Shown here: piece after piece, positions 5,461 to 11,742 of the stretch
Layout: every line of letters begins with the position of its first letter
Position numbering within the stretch: position 1 is the stretch's first letter
From: Patescibacteria group bacterium
Lineage (GTDB): Bacteria; Patescibacteriota; Minisyncoccia; Minisyncoccales; UBA10102
Length of the DNA: 11,742 bases
Reading direction: 5' to 3'
NCBI GenBank assembly: GCA_018816925.1
Contig: JAHIUP010000069.1
Coordinates: 1-11,742, forward strand
The notes under the pieces: model-generated
What the model saw: only the letters and a program-made list of their open reading frames with translations
What the model was told of the DNA's origin: nothing
Database searches by the model: none
Position numbers and translations under genes: made by a program

Positions 5461-6309
5461 AAGCGGACAAGCAAGCCCTTGTAAAATTCGACTCATAACG
5501 GTGGAGCCTAATGTTCCCTCGAGCTATAATAAGCTCATGGGCTATGGTGATACCGTGGGAAGTTTACGGCAGGGCAGGGTTTCTTCGAGAGTTGAGGAAA
5601 TCGTTTTTGGAACACTTTTAGGTGATGGGTATTTGCAGCCCATGAAGAACGGTAATGTTCGACTTGAAGTCGGGCATACCAGTGCACAAAAAGAGTATGT
5701 GCAGTGGAAATACCGTGAGCTGAAAGAATACGTGGGAGCAAAACCTCATCTTATAAGTTTCCATGACGCTCGATACGGCAAGAACTATCTGCAATGGAGA
5801 TTCAAAACGAAAGCGAGTGCGTTCTTCCGCCCCTTCTATGACTATTTTTATGGGAGGGAAGGAAGAAAAAAGGTTCCCGCGCACATAGCTGAAGATTTAA
5901 AATCCCCACTTGCGCTTGCTGTATGGTTTATGGATGATGGCGGGAGAAGAAATGATTCCTATGGATTATTTCTAAATACGTTATCGTTCATGCGCAAGGA
6001 GCACGAAATCTTGAGAGAATGTCTCCGAAAGAATTTCTCTCTCGACTCTCGAATTCATTGGGTACAAGACGGTTACCGTTTATACATTCCGAGTAAGGAA
6101 GCAAAACGGTTTTGTGAGATTGTGCATCCGTATCTCATCCCGTCGATGTACTACAAATTGCCGTATAACCCCGTAACGACTTCGTTCGCTCGATTGGATC
6201 GAGCGCGAGATAGAGGAAAACCCTCTATCACACGTCGAAGTTCTTAGTTGAAATCCTAAGAACGAAGGTATAGTCTGTGCCACGAGAAATCGTGGAAGAA
6301 GAATACACG
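5461..6309 (+). other. Group I intron 1 in 23S (after E. coli position 2546)
   Basis: The 23S match stops after CCCAAGGGT (5460) and resumes at TTGGCTGTTCGCC (6310), the A-loop helix. The 5' exon ends in U and the intron ends in G, as group I requires. P1 is clear: exon CAAGGGT (5454-5460) pairs with internal guide GCCCTTG (5475-5481), with the hallmark U-G at the splice site. P4 is ACGGT (5498-5502)/ACCGT (5552-5556). The P7 strands lie in ACGACTT (6176-6182) and TATAGTCTG (6269-6277). P8 is CGCTCGAT/ATCGAGCG (6187-6205). A terminal GAAA hairpin CCACGA/TCGTGG (6280-6295) is the P9 candidate. P3 could not be placed with confidence. Length is 849 nt, most of it the endonuclease gene. Confidence 0.9.
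5537..6247 (+). CDS. LAGLIDADG homing endonuclease (intron-encoded)
   Basis: From ATG5537 the product has 236 residues and two LAGLIDADG motifs: VFGTLLGDGYL (residues 23-33, acidic Asp30) and LALAVWFMDDGGR (125-137, Asp133/Asp134). It is thus a two-motif enzyme likely to act as a monomer. RLYIPSKEAKRF and HPYLIPSMYYKLPYN near the C-terminus are typical of the LAGLIDADG_2 type. It should cut intronless 23S genes at the insertion site and drive intron spread, and might aid splicing as a maturase. The frame is open back to 5417 in the exon, but translation from there would need unspliced RNA and adds 40 residues unlike this family, so ATG5537 (or GTG5555) is preferred. The gene starts inside the P4-P6 region and its last 26 codons run through P7 and P8, so protein and ribozyme share sequence. 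No Shine-Dalgarno site is seen. Confidence 0.9.
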   Translation: MGYGDTVGSLRQGRVSSRVEEIVFGTLLGDGYLQPMKNGNVRLEVGHTSAQKEYVQWKYRELKEYVGAKPHLISFHDARYGKNYLQWRFKTKASAFFRPFYDYFYGREGRKKVPAHIAEDLKSPLALAVWFMDDGGRRNDSYGLFLNTLSFMRKEHEILRECLRKNFSLDSRIHWVQDGYRLYIPSKEAKRFCEIVHPYLIPSMYYKLPYNPVTTSFARLDRARDRGKPSITRRSS

Positions 6310-6418
6310 TTGGCTGTTCGCCAATTAAAGTGGTACGTGAGCTGGGTTCAGACCGGCGTGAGCCAGGTCGGTCTCTATCTACCGCAGGCGCAGAGGCTTG
6401 AGGGGAGTTGTTCCTAGT

Positions 6419-6747
6419 AAGAAATTGCTACTTCACGGAGTAATCCGTGATGACAATCCGACTAATAACGGTGAAACCTTCATCTCTTATTCGGTCGCAG
6501 TGACTACAAGGGTTGGCGGTCCTTGCCTCTTGTGGTACAATTTACTTGAGGACCGTAAGAAGAGATAAGGCAATACCGTGGGAAGCGAGCACTCAACGCT
6601 TTGAGTGTTTCGCCCCGTAACGACTTGTCAATGCAGGATCTGCATTGCTTATATGGGTGTTTAAACCCCATATAATACGTCGGCCCCGTCAAACTTTGTG
6701 ACGGGTGAAGATATAGTCTGAGCCCGCAGAAATGCGGGGGAAACTTG
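6419..6747 (+). other. Group I intron 2 in 23S (sarcin-ricin loop, after position 2656)
   Basis: The match stops at TTCCTAGT (6418) and resumes with ACGAGAGGACC (6748), splitting the sarcin-ricin loop. The exon ends in U and the intron in G. P1 is short, TAGT (6415-6418) with GCTA (6427-6430). P2 is TCACGGA/TCCGTGA (6433-6450), P3 TGACAA (6451-6456)/TTGTCA (6625-6630) and P4 ACGGT (6468-6472)/ACCGT (6575-6579). The P7 strands lie in ACGACTT (6620-6626) and TATAGTCTG (6712-6720). P8 is AATGCAG/CTGCATT (6630-6646), and the P9 candidate is CCCGCA/TGCGGG with a GAAA loop (6723-6738). It is 329 nt with no open frame, so it has no endonuclease. Core words are nearly identical to those of intron 1. 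Confidence 0.9.
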
Positions 6748-6962
6748 ACGAGAGGACCGGAATGAGCCAACCTCTGGTGTACCAGTTGTCCCGCCAGGGG
6801 CATCGCTGGGTAGCTACGTTGGTGCGGGATAAGCGCTGAAAGCATCTAAGTGCGAAGCCCAACCCAAGATTAGGCCTCAAAGACCCCTCGGAGAACACGA
6901 GGTTGATAGGCTCCAGGTGGAAGCGCGGTGACGCGTTGAGCCGAGGAGTACTAACGGTCGTT

Positions 6963-6987
6963 GCACGATTTGGAGCGCTGGCAATGT
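6963..6987 (+). other. 3' strand of the 23S processing stem
   Basis: GCACGA (6963-6968), GGAGC (6972-6976) and GCTGGCAATGT (6977-6987) are complementary, in the correct order, to 2658-2663, 2651-2655 and 2639-2649. This closes the 23S precursor and marks the mature 3' end close to 6968. Confidence 0.8.
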
Positions 6988-7014
6988 ATGTCGCTGTTTC
7001 GTTTCATGGATACC

Positions 7015-7065
7015 GGTGGGGCCTTTGTTGGCGTTGTCCCGCCTCTTCGCATTCTTCACCCCCAC
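7015..7065 (+). pseudogene. Internally deleted 5S rRNA remnant
   Basis: Bases 7015-7054 match 7082-7121 of the intact 5S gene at 34 of 40 positions, with the shared block TGGCGTTGTCCC exact. The match stops where the conserved CCGAACAG of loop B/C should begin, and the sequence jumps to CACCCCCAC, which pairs with the opening GTGGGG as the closing helix I strand would. The middle and most of the 3' half are missing, so this is a truncated duplicate, 67 bp upstream of its source, within the 23S-5S spacer. Confidence 0.7.
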
Positions 7066-7078
7066 GCTAATTGAGCAT

Positions 7079-7192
7079 TATGGTGGGGTCTATACTGGCG
7101 TTGTCCCACCTCTTCCCATTCCGAACAGAGAAGTGAAATACGTCAAGGCCGATGGTAGTCCTTCGGGGCGAGAGTAGGTAGACCCCACCATA
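7079..7192 (+). rRNA. rrf: 5S ribosomal RNA
   Basis: The canonical 5S core is present: CCCACCTCTTCCCATTCCGA and ACAGAGAAGTGAAATACGTC, then GCCGATGGTAGTCCTTCGGG and GCGAGAGTAGGTAGACCCC. Helix I is unusually long: TATGGTGGGGTCTA (7079-7092) pairs perfectly with TAGACCCCACCATA (7179-7192), 14 bp where about 10 is usual, so mature ends may lie a few bases inside. It is about 110 nt after the 23S 3' end and surely cotranscribed with it. Confidence 0.95.
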
Positions 7193-7234
7193 GTGAGCAT
7201 AGTGAATGTACTGCCTCTCAATTAGTAGAAAACA

Positions 7235-7292
7235 TGTTAGATATCCGATGTCTAACACTTTCCAAAGTTCCCGCTCATTGTAAATGAGCGGG
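7235..7292 (+). terminator. Tandem hairpins after 5S, probable rRNA terminator
   Basis: TGTTAGATAT/ATGTCTAACA (7235-7257, loop CCG, one G-U pair) is followed by CCCGCTCATT/AATGAGCGGG (7270-7292, 10-bp perfect stem, loop GTA) and then CTTGTCTAAC. The second stem has terminator strength, but its T-tract is poor. Both lie between the rRNA unit and the mre genes, where termination is expected. Confidence 0.6.
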
Positions 7293-7324
7293 CTTGTCTA
7301 ACTCTTGGGCGGCGCAAATCGTCC

Positions 7325-7353
7325 TTGTGTTTAAAGACATTATCTTCTATTCT
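7325..7353 (+). promoter_or_regulatory. Candidate promoter for the mre operon
   Basis: TTGTGT (7325-7330) and TATTCT (7348-7353) are separated by 17 bp, with 20 bp to the mreC start. The hexamers are weak (about 3 and 4 matches of 6), but position and spacing fit and no better candidate lies between the terminator and mreC. Confidence 0.4.
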
Positions 7354-7373
7354 GATAAAAGAGTAGAAATTAT

Positions 7374-8132
7374 ATGCGCCGCAACTCCATATCTCTCCTT
7401 TTTGGTTTGCTTGTATTTTTCTTCGCGCTCAATCTCGTACCCGGAGTGCGAAGCAGTGTGTATCGGGTTTTTTCTCCGGTTCACGCTTTGTTTTGGGAAA
7501 CAACCGGACGCTTCGGGCTGGGAGCGGGCGAGCTTCGGGAAGAGGCAACGCGTCTCCGGGAAGAAAACCTCTCTTTGCAGAGGAGCGTGGTGGAACTTCA
7601 GAGCGCGGCGCGTGAGAACGAAGAACTTAGAGAAGCTCTCTCGCTGCAGAGTGAGCGGGAATGGAAGCTTGTGGGAGGGAGCGTGTTTGGGAAGGCCATA
7701 GGAGAAGAGATTCTTCTTGTGGAGTTGGGAGCGGGTTCAGGGCTTGTTCCCGAGGAGGCCCCGGTGGTTACGGCGGAAGGAGTGGTAGTGGGGCGCGTAG
7801 AAGAACAGACGGGGAGATTCCTTCGCGTGCGCCTTCTTTCTCATAGAGAGAGCGCGGTGAATGTGAACATCGCGGTGGTTGGTGTTTCAGGAGTCCTCAA
7901 GGGCATGGGAGGGGGTCGTCTTTCCCTTGAGCTCGTGCCAGGCGAGGCAGAGCTTAGCGAGGGAAGTATTGTCTCGACGAGCGTCCTCGGTGGCGCCTTT
8001 CCCGAGAATCTACTTATCGGCAGAGTTGGAAGGGTTGAGAGGAGCGATGTGGAGGCGTTCCAACAGGCAGAAGTGGAGTCCTTCTTTTCTCTGCAAAAAG
8101 ATATTTTCATATTTGTACTCTTGAATCAATGA
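7374..8132 (+). CDS. mreC: Rod shape-determining protein MreC
   Basis: This 252-residue protein organises the elongasome from the outer face of the membrane, linking MreD and PBP2. It has a short basic N-terminus, one TM helix (about residues 7-24), a coiled coil (about 50-95, heptads such as LREEATRLREENLSLQ) and then the MreC beta-domain (about 100-250), with GSGLVPEEAPVVTAEGVVVGRVEE, VRLLSHRESAVNVNI and the late STSVLGGAFPENLLIGRV, a very typical MreC segment. Length is near the family's lower end. Its stop overlaps the mreD start by four bases (ATGA), implying translational coupling. No clear Shine-Dalgarno site precedes ATG7374. Confidence 0.92.
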   Translation: MRRNSISLLFGLLVFFFALNLVPGVRSSVYRVFSPVHALFWETTGRFGLGAGELREEATRLREENLSLQRSVVELQSAARENEELREALSLQSEREWKLVGGSVFGKAIGEEILLVELGAGSGLVPEEAPVVTAEGVVVGRVEEQTGRFLRVRLLSHRESAVNVNIAVVGVSGVLKGMGGGRLSLELVPGEAELSEGSIVSTSVLGGAFPENLLIGRVGRVERSDVEAFQQAEVESFFSLQKDIFIFVLLNQ

Positions 8133-8425
8133 GGGCTCTTCTTTTCCTTTTTTCCTTCCTTGTGCTTGTCGCGCTCCAGGTAAGTTTTCTTCCTCGTTTT
8201 CCCGTGGCAGGTTTCATTCCGAATATACTGTTCCTCTTCGTCTTCCTGGCGGCTTTCGTGGAGCGCCCGCAATCCTCTCTCACTTTGTGGGGGGCACTGC
8301 TGGCAGGGTTTCTCTGGGACGCCTACTCTTCGCATTTCCTTGGACAAGGAGTAAGTATCCTCGTGGCCCTGGTGCTTCTTGTAAAAATAGCAAAGGCGTA
8401 TTATGTTCGATTTCCCGCCTTTTAG
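8129..8425 (+). CDS. mreD: Short MreD-like membrane protein
   Basis: This protein of only 98 residues is almost entirely hydrophobic, with about three TM helices (residues 3-20, 28-45 and 50-90 in one or two passes). Motifs fitting MreD include an N-terminal LQVSFLP, then PNILFLFVFLAAFV and the family-typical GFLWDAYSSHFLGQGVSIL. Usual MreD is about 160 residues with five or six helices, so the C-terminal part is missing. No second fragment is visible: the stop lies 23 bases into mrdA, so truncation there is built into the overlap. The operon position between mreC and PBP2 is the main support. It may be a reduced but working MreD or a decaying one. Confidence 0.75.
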   Translation: MRALLFLFSFLVLVALQVSFLPRFPVAGFIPNILFLFVFLAAFVERPQSSLTLWGALLAGFLWDAYSSHFLGQGVSILVALVLLVKIAKAYYVRFPAF

Positions 8426-10340
8426 AAAAGAATTTTCTCGCAGGGTACTTAGGAGCTTTCCGGAGCTTGAGCCCCAGGAGGTATTTTTGGATAAGCTCGC
8501 TCAGGAGCGAGAGGCAGAGGGTCTCCGAGAGCAGCAGCTTGAGGTTCCTCTCTCGCGTACTTTCCTCCTTGGACTGTATGGTGTCTTCCTTCTTGTGGCG
8601 GGACTTTTCCTGTTTAAGGTAGCCCTTCTTCAGATTGGAGAGGGGGGCTCATTGGCAGAGGCAGCGCAAGACAACGCAATCCGGAGTATACCGGAGTTTC
8701 CCGAGCGCGGCGTAGTGTACGATGCCTACGGGGAACAGCTGGTATCGAATGAGGCCTCCTTTGACCTTCTCTGCGACAAGCGGGATGCGCCTCAAGACCA
8801 AGAAGGAAGACAAGCAATATTCACCCAACTTGCTTCATTAAGTGGAGAGCTCGAGTTTTCAGATGTGCGGGAGCGTTTTGAGGAGGGCACGCAAGCAGTC
8901 GTGGTTATACAAAAGAACCTTTCCTACGAAGAGATTCTTTTATGGGAAACGAAACGAGAAGATATCCCAGGATGCGAAATCAGCCAGAATACGGTGAGGC
9001 GCTACAAGGACGGTTCCGTGTTTGCTCATCTTTTAGGATACACCGCGAATATCTCTCCGGAGGAGTTGACGGGGCGGGAGGATTATTTTGTGGGGGAGAA
9101 TGTGGGAAAGATGGGTGTAGAGCTCTCCTATGAGAGGTATCTTCGGGGGGAGCCCGGCATGCTGCTGGTGGAGCGGGACGCTCACGGAAGAGCCATTGGA
9201 GAGAAGGGTACTGTTGAATCGGAGCTCGGGAAAAGCGTAGTGCTTTGGGCAGACGCCGACCTTCAGCGGCAGGCGGCACAAGCCCTCCAGAGAAGTTTGG
9301 AGGCGACGGGAACGAGTAAAGGAGCCGTGGTTGCCCTGGACCCTCAAACCGGAGGAGTACTCGCGCTTGTGAGTTTTCCCGCATTTGACCCGAATCTCTT
9401 CTCTGGAGGTATAGAAGAGGAGGAATGGAGAGTGCTCTCTTCTGATGAGAATCATCCTATGTTCAATCGGGCGCTTTCCGGAAACGGATACCCTACGGGT
9501 TCTGCCATAAAACCACTTGTGGCGCTCGCGGCCCTTGAAGAAGGAGTGATTCGAGAAGACACCGTGCTCACCACGCCCCTTGAACTGTGCGTGCCCCATC
9601 AATATACTCAAGAGGAGCAGTGCTTTCGGGACTGGACCTACCACGGGAGCGCGAACGTGCGCAAAGCCATTGCGCAGTCCGTGAACCCATTTTTCTATAT
9701 CATAGGAGGGGGCCATCCCGACTACGACCTTATACCCCTTGGTCCTACTCGCCTCCTTTCCTTTTTGGAGCTTTTTGGGTGGGGCAAGAAAACCTCTATT
9801 GACCTGCCCGCGGAAGGGAACGGCGTACTGCCCATTTTAGACGAGAACTGGCGGCTGGGAGACACGTATCATCTTTCCATAGGACAAGGTCCTTTCGCCG
9901 TTCCGCCTTTGCAGGTGGCCTCCGCGTTTGTCGCTTTCGCGAATGGAGGAACACTCTACGCGCCACAGGTAGTGCGGCAGATAGTAGATGAGCGTCAGAG
10001 GGTGCTTGAGGAATTCCAGCCCCGAGTTCTCCTGGAGCTTCCCGTGAGTCAGGAGAATCTCCGTGTCGTGCGCGAGGGCATGCGCCAGACAGTGACTGCG
10101 GGTTCCGCCACCGGATTTCTTAACTCTTTGCCCGTTGCCGTGGCGGCAAAGACCGGTACGGCCCAGACGGGAAGGAAGGATTGGCAGGGGCAGGACTTTC
10201 TCTATAGTTGGACGGTTGCCTTCGCTCCCTACGAGAATCCCGAGATTGTGCTCGTGGCGCTTGTGGAAGACGCGAAGGCGGACCAGGCGTCAACTCTTCC
10301 AATTGTCAGGGACGTATTTCAGTGGTATTTTAATAGATAG
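8403..10340 (+). CDS. mrdA: Penicillin-binding protein 2 (peptidoglycan transpeptidase)
   Basis: This 645-residue class B PBP cross-links lateral-wall peptidoglycan with the elongasome. It has a charged cytoplasmic N-terminus of about 50 residues, a TM helix (about 53-75), the pedestal domain beginning at RSIPEFPERGVVYDAYGEQLV, and a transpeptidase domain with all three active-site motifs: S-A-I-K (nucleophile Ser367, Lys370, in YPTGSAIKP), S-V-N (Ser426-Asn428, in AQSVNPFF) and K-T-G (Lys583-Gly585, in AAKTGTAQTG). It is thus predicted to be active and a beta-lactam target. It starts 23 bp inside mreD, with AAGG 6 nt before ATG8403. greA follows after 4 bp. No rodA lies next to it, although the PBP2-RodA pair is often adjacent. 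Confidence 0.95.
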   Translation: MFDFPPFRKEFSRRVLRSFPELEPQEVFLDKLAQEREAEGLREQQLEVPLSRTFLLGLYGVFLLVAGLFLFKVALLQIGEGGSLAEAAQDNAIRSIPEFPERGVVYDAYGEQLVSNEASFDLLCDKRDAPQDQEGRQAIFTQLASLSGELEFSDVRERFEEGTQAVVVIQKNLSYEEILLWETKREDIPGCEISQNTVRRYKDGSVFAHLLGYTANISPEELTGREDYFVGENVGKMGVELSYERYLRGEPGMLLVERDAHGRAIGEKGTVESELGKSVVLWADADLQRQAAQALQRSLEATGTSKGAVVALDPQTGGVLALVSFPAFDPNLFSGGIEEEEWRVLSSDENHPMFNRALSGNGYPTGSAIKPLVALAALEEGVIREDTVLTTPLELCVPHQYTQEEQCFRDWTYHGSANVRKAIAQSVNPFFYIIGGGHPDYDLIPLGPTRLLSFLELFGWGKKTSIDLPAEGNGVLPILDENWRLGDTYHLSIGQGPFAVPPLQVASAFVAFANGGTLYAPQVVRQIVDERQRVLEEFQPRVLLELPVSQENLRVVREGMRQTVTAGSATGFLNSLPVAVAAKTGTAQTGRKDWQGQDFLYSWTVAFAPYENPEIVLVALVEDAKADQASTLPIVRDVFQWYFNR

Positions 10341-10344
10341 CTTT

Positions 10345-10800
10345 ATGGCAAATTACATCACAAAAGAAGGGGTAGAGAAACTTCAGAAGGAACTGCAGAA
10401 TCTCAAAGAGGTGCGCAGGAGAGAGGTATCTGAACGTTTGCGGGCAGCCGCGGCCCAGGGTGACTTGAGCGAGAACTTTGACTACTCGGATGCAAAAGAA
10501 GAGCAGGAAATAATTGAGCGTAGGATTGCGGAACTCGAGGAGACGCTTTCTAGGGCCGAGGTCGTAGAAGAGAAAAAGGGGACCGGCACGGTGCAGATTG
10601 GTTCTCAAGTCACCTTGGAGACCGCAGGAGACACGTTTACCATAACGATTACGGGTTCCCAGGAGGCAGACCCCCTTCAGGGAAAGGTTTCAGCTGAATC
10701 TCCTCTAGGTACGGTTCTTCTCGGGAAGAACAAAGGGGATACCGTAGAGGCCAATACTCCAGGGGGTAAGGCCGCGTTCAAGATTGGTGATATTGCTTAA
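10345..10800 (+). CDS. greA: Transcription elongation factor GreA
   Basis: This 151-residue protein rescues backtracked RNA polymerase by stimulating cleavage of the extruded 3' RNA. The N-terminal coiled-coil hairpin (about 1-75) has the conserved tip GDLSEN with acidic Asp40 and Glu43, which hold the catalytic metal in the polymerase channel, followed by FDYSDAKEEQ where AEYxAAKEEQ is more common. The C-terminal FKBP-like domain has VQIGSQVTLE and SPLGTVLLGKNKGDTVE and ends AFKIGDIA. The length is nearly that of E. coli GreA. ATG10345 lies 4 bp after the mrdA stop and has no Shine-Dalgarno site. Coupling to mrdA is likely. The frame is open upstream into mrdA, but the MANYITKEGVEKL start matches the family exactly. 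Confidence 0.95.
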   Translation: MANYITKEGVEKLQKELQNLKEVRRREVSERLRAAAAQGDLSENFDYSDAKEEQEIIERRIAELEETLSRAEVVEEKKGTGTVQIGSQVTLETAGDTFTITITGSQEADPLQGKVSAESPLGTVLLGKNKGDTVEANTPGGKAAFKIGDIA

Positions 10801-10882
10801 TTCTCGCGTAGCAGGGACAGTCCCAGCACTCTTCGCGGTGCAAGACCCATACTCTCTGTTTGAGAAGGTACGGAGGTTTCTT

Positions 10883-10911
10883 TTGACCTGCTTCGCAAAA
10901 TACCCTACAAT
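10883..10911 (+). promoter_or_regulatory. Promoter for lysS (leaderless configuration)
   Basis: TTGACC (10883-10888), an exact 17-bp spacer and TACAAT (10906-10911) make a strong sigma-70-type promoter. Transcription would begin near 10918, within a couple of bases of the lysS ATG at 10920, so the mRNA should have essentially no leader. The 10801-10882 spacer holds only a weak GGGA/TCCC hairpin and no clear greA terminator. Confidence 0.8.
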
Positions 10912-10919
10912 TTGAGAAT

Positions 10920-11742
10920 ATGGCTTCCCTAGAAGAAATACGGAAGGCGCGTCTGCGCAAGCTTGAAGCCGTGAAAGCGGCAGGATTTTTTGCATATCCC
11001 ATGAAGGTGAAACGTACTCACACCGTAAAAGAGGCGGAGGCGAAGTTTACCGCGTTTGCCAAGAGCGAAAAAGAGCTGGTTCTCGCGGGAAGAATTCGAG
11101 CCGTGAGGGAGCACGGGGGCTCTACCTTCTTTCATTTAGAGGATGGCACGGGCAGGTTCCAGGCCTACCTCAAGAAAGACCGGGTAGGGGAGAAGCAGTA
11201 TGAGTTTTTCCTTAACGCCTTTGATGTGGGAGATTTTGTGGAGGTCAGGGGCATTTTATTTAAGACAAAGAAAGGAGAGAAGACCTTGGAGGTTGCGGAC
11301 TTCAAGATGCTCGCCAAGGCCCTTCTTCCTCTGCCCGAGAAATGGCACGGCCTTCAGGACGTGGAAGAGCGTTACCGGAAGCGTTCCTTAGATCTTTTGT
11401 TCAACGAGGAGACAAGGAGGAAGTTCGAGGTGCGAGCCGCAATCCTCAAGGAGACCCGTTCCTTTCTTGATGCGCATGGTTTCTTGGAGGTGGAGACCCC
11501 TGTTTTACAGCCCTTATATGGGGGAGCGGAAGCCAAACCCTTCACCACTCGCCTGAACGCCTTTGATATGCAAATGTATCTCCGCATTGCCCCAGAACTC
11601 TATCTTAAGCGTCTTCTCGTGGGGGGCTTGGAGAAGGTGTATGAGATAGGGAGGGTGTTTCGGAACGAGGGAGTAGACCGGAGCCATAACCCGGACTTTA
11701 CCATATTGGAGTTCTATTGGGCGTATGCGAACTACAAGGATA
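10920..11742 (+). CDS. lysS: Lysyl-tRNA synthetase, class II (3' end beyond window)
   Basis: The first 274 codons are present. The enzyme activates lysine with ATP and charges tRNA-Lys in the cytoplasm. The N-terminal helix MASLEEIRKARLRKLEAVKA leads into the OB-fold anticodon-binding domain (about residues 50-155, including LAGRIRAVREHGGSTFFHLED). A linker, LPEKWHGLQDVEERYRKR, is near-diagnostic of LysRS. Class II motif 1 is around FLEVETPVL (188-196) and motif 2 starts with FRNEG (247-251), followed by VDRSHNPDFTILEFY. Motif 3 lies outside the window. The start is fixed by the family N-terminus and by a promoter whose predicted start site falls at the ATG. It is probably a separate transcription unit from greA. 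Confidence 0.95.
   Translation, partial: MASLEEIRKARLRKLEAVKAAGFFAYPMKVKRTHTVKEAEAKFTAFAKSEKELVLAGRIRAVREHGGSTFFHLEDGTGRFQAYLKKDRVGEKQYEFFLNAFDVGDFVEVRGILFKTKKGEKTLEVADFKMLAKALLPLPEKWHGLQDVEERYRKRSLDLLFNEETRRKFEVRAAILKETRSFLDAHGFLEVETPVLQPLYGGAEAKPFTTRLNAFDMQMYLRIAPELYLKRLLVGGLEKVYEIGRVFRNEGVDRSHNPDFTILEFYWAYANYKD

Noticed and set aside
10135..10344. N-terminal extension of GreA
   Set aside because: It overlaps the PBP2 coding region including its KTG motif, and the extension is arginine-rich out-of-frame sequence; the true start matches the GreA family at ATG10345.

Overview
The window looks like a piece of a Candidate Phyla Radiation (Patescibacteria) genome, most likely Parcubacteria. The grounds are a 23S rRNA gene interrupted by self-splicing introns with a LAGLIDADG endonuclease, a pseudopilin with the FTLIELLVVIAVIGVL signature fused to a LamG-like domain, short genes with weak or absent Shine-Dalgarno sites, and a PBP2 with a long charged cytoplasmic N-terminus. 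All supported genes are on the + strand. No search was run, so the taxonomic call is inference.

Layout. 1-210: tRNA-Ala(UGC), followed by what looks like the 3' half of a second tRNA whose T-loop holds a 42-nt double hairpin. 245-1399: a DUF378-like small membrane protein and a pseudopilin/LamG surface protein. 1400-2403: a five-helix membrane protein of the conserved-TM-helix (MscS-related) type, with its own promoter and a strong intrinsic terminator. 2445-7192: a 23S-5S rRNA unit with its own TTGACA-17-TATACT promoter, a structured leader and a long processing stem. No 16S gene lies directly upstream, so 16S and 23S appear unlinked. The 23S gene contains an AT-rich palindromic insertion in the helix-25 region and two group I introns. 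One lies next to the A-loop (after E. coli position 2546) and carries an endonuclease gene. The other lies inside the sarcin-ricin loop (after position 2656) and has none. A decayed, internally deleted 5S copy sits just before the intact 5S. 7325-10800: mreC-mreD-mrdA(PBP2)-greA, tightly packed. The first three are the elongasome/peptidoglycan module and greA is a transcript-cleavage factor. 10883-end: lysS, apparently leaderless and cut by the window end.

The most interesting part is the RNA biology. Two sister group I introns occupy the two most conserved functional loops of the large subunit. The same region holds several short perfect palindromes (one shared in inverted form between the tRNA spacer and the 23S gene), a tRNA remnant and a 5S remnant, suggesting that hairpin units and RNA-gene fragments accumulate here.
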